Shown here piece after piece: positions 63,050 through 64,000 of a DNA stretch of 64,000 bases. Source of the DNA: Craspedostauros australis. Lineage: Eukaryota; Bacillariophyta; Bacillariophyceae; Mastogloiales; Achnanthaceae. The notes under the pieces were generated by a model that saw only the letters and a program-made list of their open reading frames with translations, made no database searches and was not told where the DNA came from. The stretch spans positions 1-64,000 of the forward strand of contig JAMXDE010000074.1 in assembly GCA_026770025.1 (NCBI GenBank), in the 5' to 3' direction. The position numbers were made by a program, and so were the translations under genes. Numbering within the stretch: the first letter of the stretch is position 1; each line of letters begins with the position of its first letter.

Positions 63050-64000
63050 ATGTTGCGTGCTGGGGATTGTGTGAAGGTGGCACCTCACACTGACTCAAAT
63101 GACAAGATCCGTGACCTGGGCGTATGCCATGTTGAGTTTGCAATGAAGCAGACCACGGACGGCGCTACAATCAAACGCGATGAGCCTCTTGCACCAGGAG
63201 AGGTGGCAATGGTCATGGTGACCCCAGTGATGGGGCAGCGCCGAATGTACATCGTTCGTGAGGATCTGTGCGCACCACACAGCCTTGCTACCTTCGCACG
63301 GACTCCAAATGCTGGTGGCCTTGCTAAGCCTTCCCTCCTTTCTCCCCAGCATCACTCCGTCGCTACTACACGTGTCAACAACAAGGCTAAGCCCACCACA
63401 CCATCCCCAACTACCACAGAATCGCAAGAAGCCAACATCGCTGCTTTTCTCGAGGTCTCGCGGCGTCAGAAAGCAACAGCAATCGCCCAGCTCACAAAGC
63501 AGATGAAGAAAGGCGCGAAAACAAAAGGATGGTTGCGAAAGGATGGAGGGCATAGTATTGCTAAGCCTGGTAATCCTAGCAAACGCCTTGACAAAGAAGA
63601 CAATCGGAACTACATTGTTCTCTATTTCAATTTGGGTGGGATTCCAGCACATGCAGAGTTGATCGCCCATGCATGGGGTATCGACCGCACCACAGTGAGA
63701 CGCAACATTGTGAAATTCCAAACAGAGACGCTCGAATGCAAGAAGCGAAGCGACACAGGCAGCAGCATCTTCACCTGCCCCACCAAACAACAACAGTACT
63801 TCACGCAGCGTACAGCCTTTGCGAAACAACTACGTCTTCAACATCCAGACCAACAGTTCAAGAACAACAAAATCGCTTCTGCCTATGCCTCTGCTTCGCC
63901 TCAAGAGCTGGCATCCGCAAAAGCACTGGCTGATATGTGGTTGGAGCGTGGTCCCTTCCTGCAATTTGAGCTCCAGGATGTGTTGCGACGGTGCAATGGC
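63050..64000 (+). CDS. Unrecognised ORF with helix-turn-helix segment, cut by the window edge
   Basis: An ATG at 63050 (first in frame after stops at 62906 and 62909) opens 317 codons with no stop before the window ends. Residues about 1-90 look like a small beta-rich domain (VCHVEFAMKQ, VAMVMVTPVMGQRRMYIV). A Thr/Pro/Ser linker follows. About 145-195 is basic with a KxxGWLRKDGGHSIAKPGNP stretch. About 205-230 (AELIAHAWGIDRTTVRRNIV) has the pattern of a helix-turn-helix. Composition and absence of stops make it a convincing coding sequence. The HTH could belong to a transposase, recombinase or DNA-binding regulator; I cannot assign a family without the missing C-terminus. Confidence 0.65.
   Translation, partial: MLRAGDCVKVAPHTDSNDKIRDLGVCHVEFAMKQTTDGATIKRDEPLAPGEVAMVMVTPVMGQRRMYIVREDLCAPHSLATFARTPNAGGLAKPSLLSPQHHSVATTRVNNKAKPTTPSPTTTESQEANIAAFLEVSRRQKATAIAQLTKQMKKGAKTKGWLRKDGGHSIAKPGNPSKRLDKEDNRNYIVLYFNLGGIPAHAELIAHAWGIDRTTVRRNIVKFQTETLECKKRSDTGSSIFTCPTKQQQYFTQRTAFAKQLRLQHPDQQFKNNKIASAYASASPQELASAKALADMWLERGPFLQFELQDVLRRCNG

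Noticed and set aside
1-64000. CRISPR arrays, bacterial operons, rRNA genes
   Set aside because: No regularly spaced direct repeats, no operon-like spacing with ribosome-binding sites, no rRNA-like sequence. Introns and gene content are eukaryotic.

Overview
The window is nuclear DNA of a microbial eukaryote, most consistent with a diatom (stramenopile), probably a pennate one. This is inferred from gene families; no rRNA or marker gene is present. Pointers are a Copia-type LTR retrotransposon with diatom-like integrase and reverse transcriptase signatures, a trypsin joined to a secreted C-terminal domain typical of stramenopiles, transmembrane EGF proteins, receptor-type nucleotide cyclase-phosphodiesterase fusions, sparse GT-AG introns, and trinucleotide or CA/GA-rich leaders.

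Layout. (1) 1-15928 is repeat territory. A decayed region (1-3353) is interrupted by a complete 11.8 kb LTR element (3359-15149) with two recognisable LTRs, a perfect 5-bp target duplication (CTTCA), gag, protease, integrase, reverse transcriptase, RNase H and an additional long reading frame after pol. Gag-pol is riddled with one-base frameshifts; the extra frame is almost open. (2) 15929-34638 is a gene block: a large STAND-like AAA ATPase (+), a two-exon trypsin-like protease (+), an isopenicillin-N-synthase-like 2-oxoglutarate oxygenase (-), and, divergent from it across 544 bp, a zinc-finger/pseudouridine-synthase-like/2-oxoglutarate-oxygenase fusion (+). A 1646-residue RIO1-like kinase (-) with a huge low-complexity N-terminus follows. 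(3) 37223-42852 holds a CAP/SCP-domain protein with an RS-rich middle (+) and a multi-pass EGF-like membrane protein (-). (4) 43858-59580 is a tandem duplication of a five-exon receptor cyclase-PDE gene (both -), with a probable N-myristoylated four-helix membrane protein (-) between the copies. All splice junctions of both copies could be placed with consistent phase. (5) 59231-63049 is gene-poor, with decayed minus-strand frames, a pentanucleotide repeat and a perfect hairpin. An unrecognised helix-turn-helix ORF runs off the right edge (63050-64000).

Working together. The two cyclase-PDE copies would make and destroy a cyclic nucleotide (probably cGMP) in response to an extracellular signal; catalytic exons are nearly identical while sensor exons diverge, suggesting two receptors feeding one output. 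The two divergently transcribed oxygenases share an intergenic region and may be co-regulated. The most novel item is the fusion of a TruA-like pseudouridine synthase to an oxygenase resembling the TET/JBP base-oxidising group, a candidate nucleic-acid hypermodification enzyme. Calls rest on reading motifs by eye; no database search was run.
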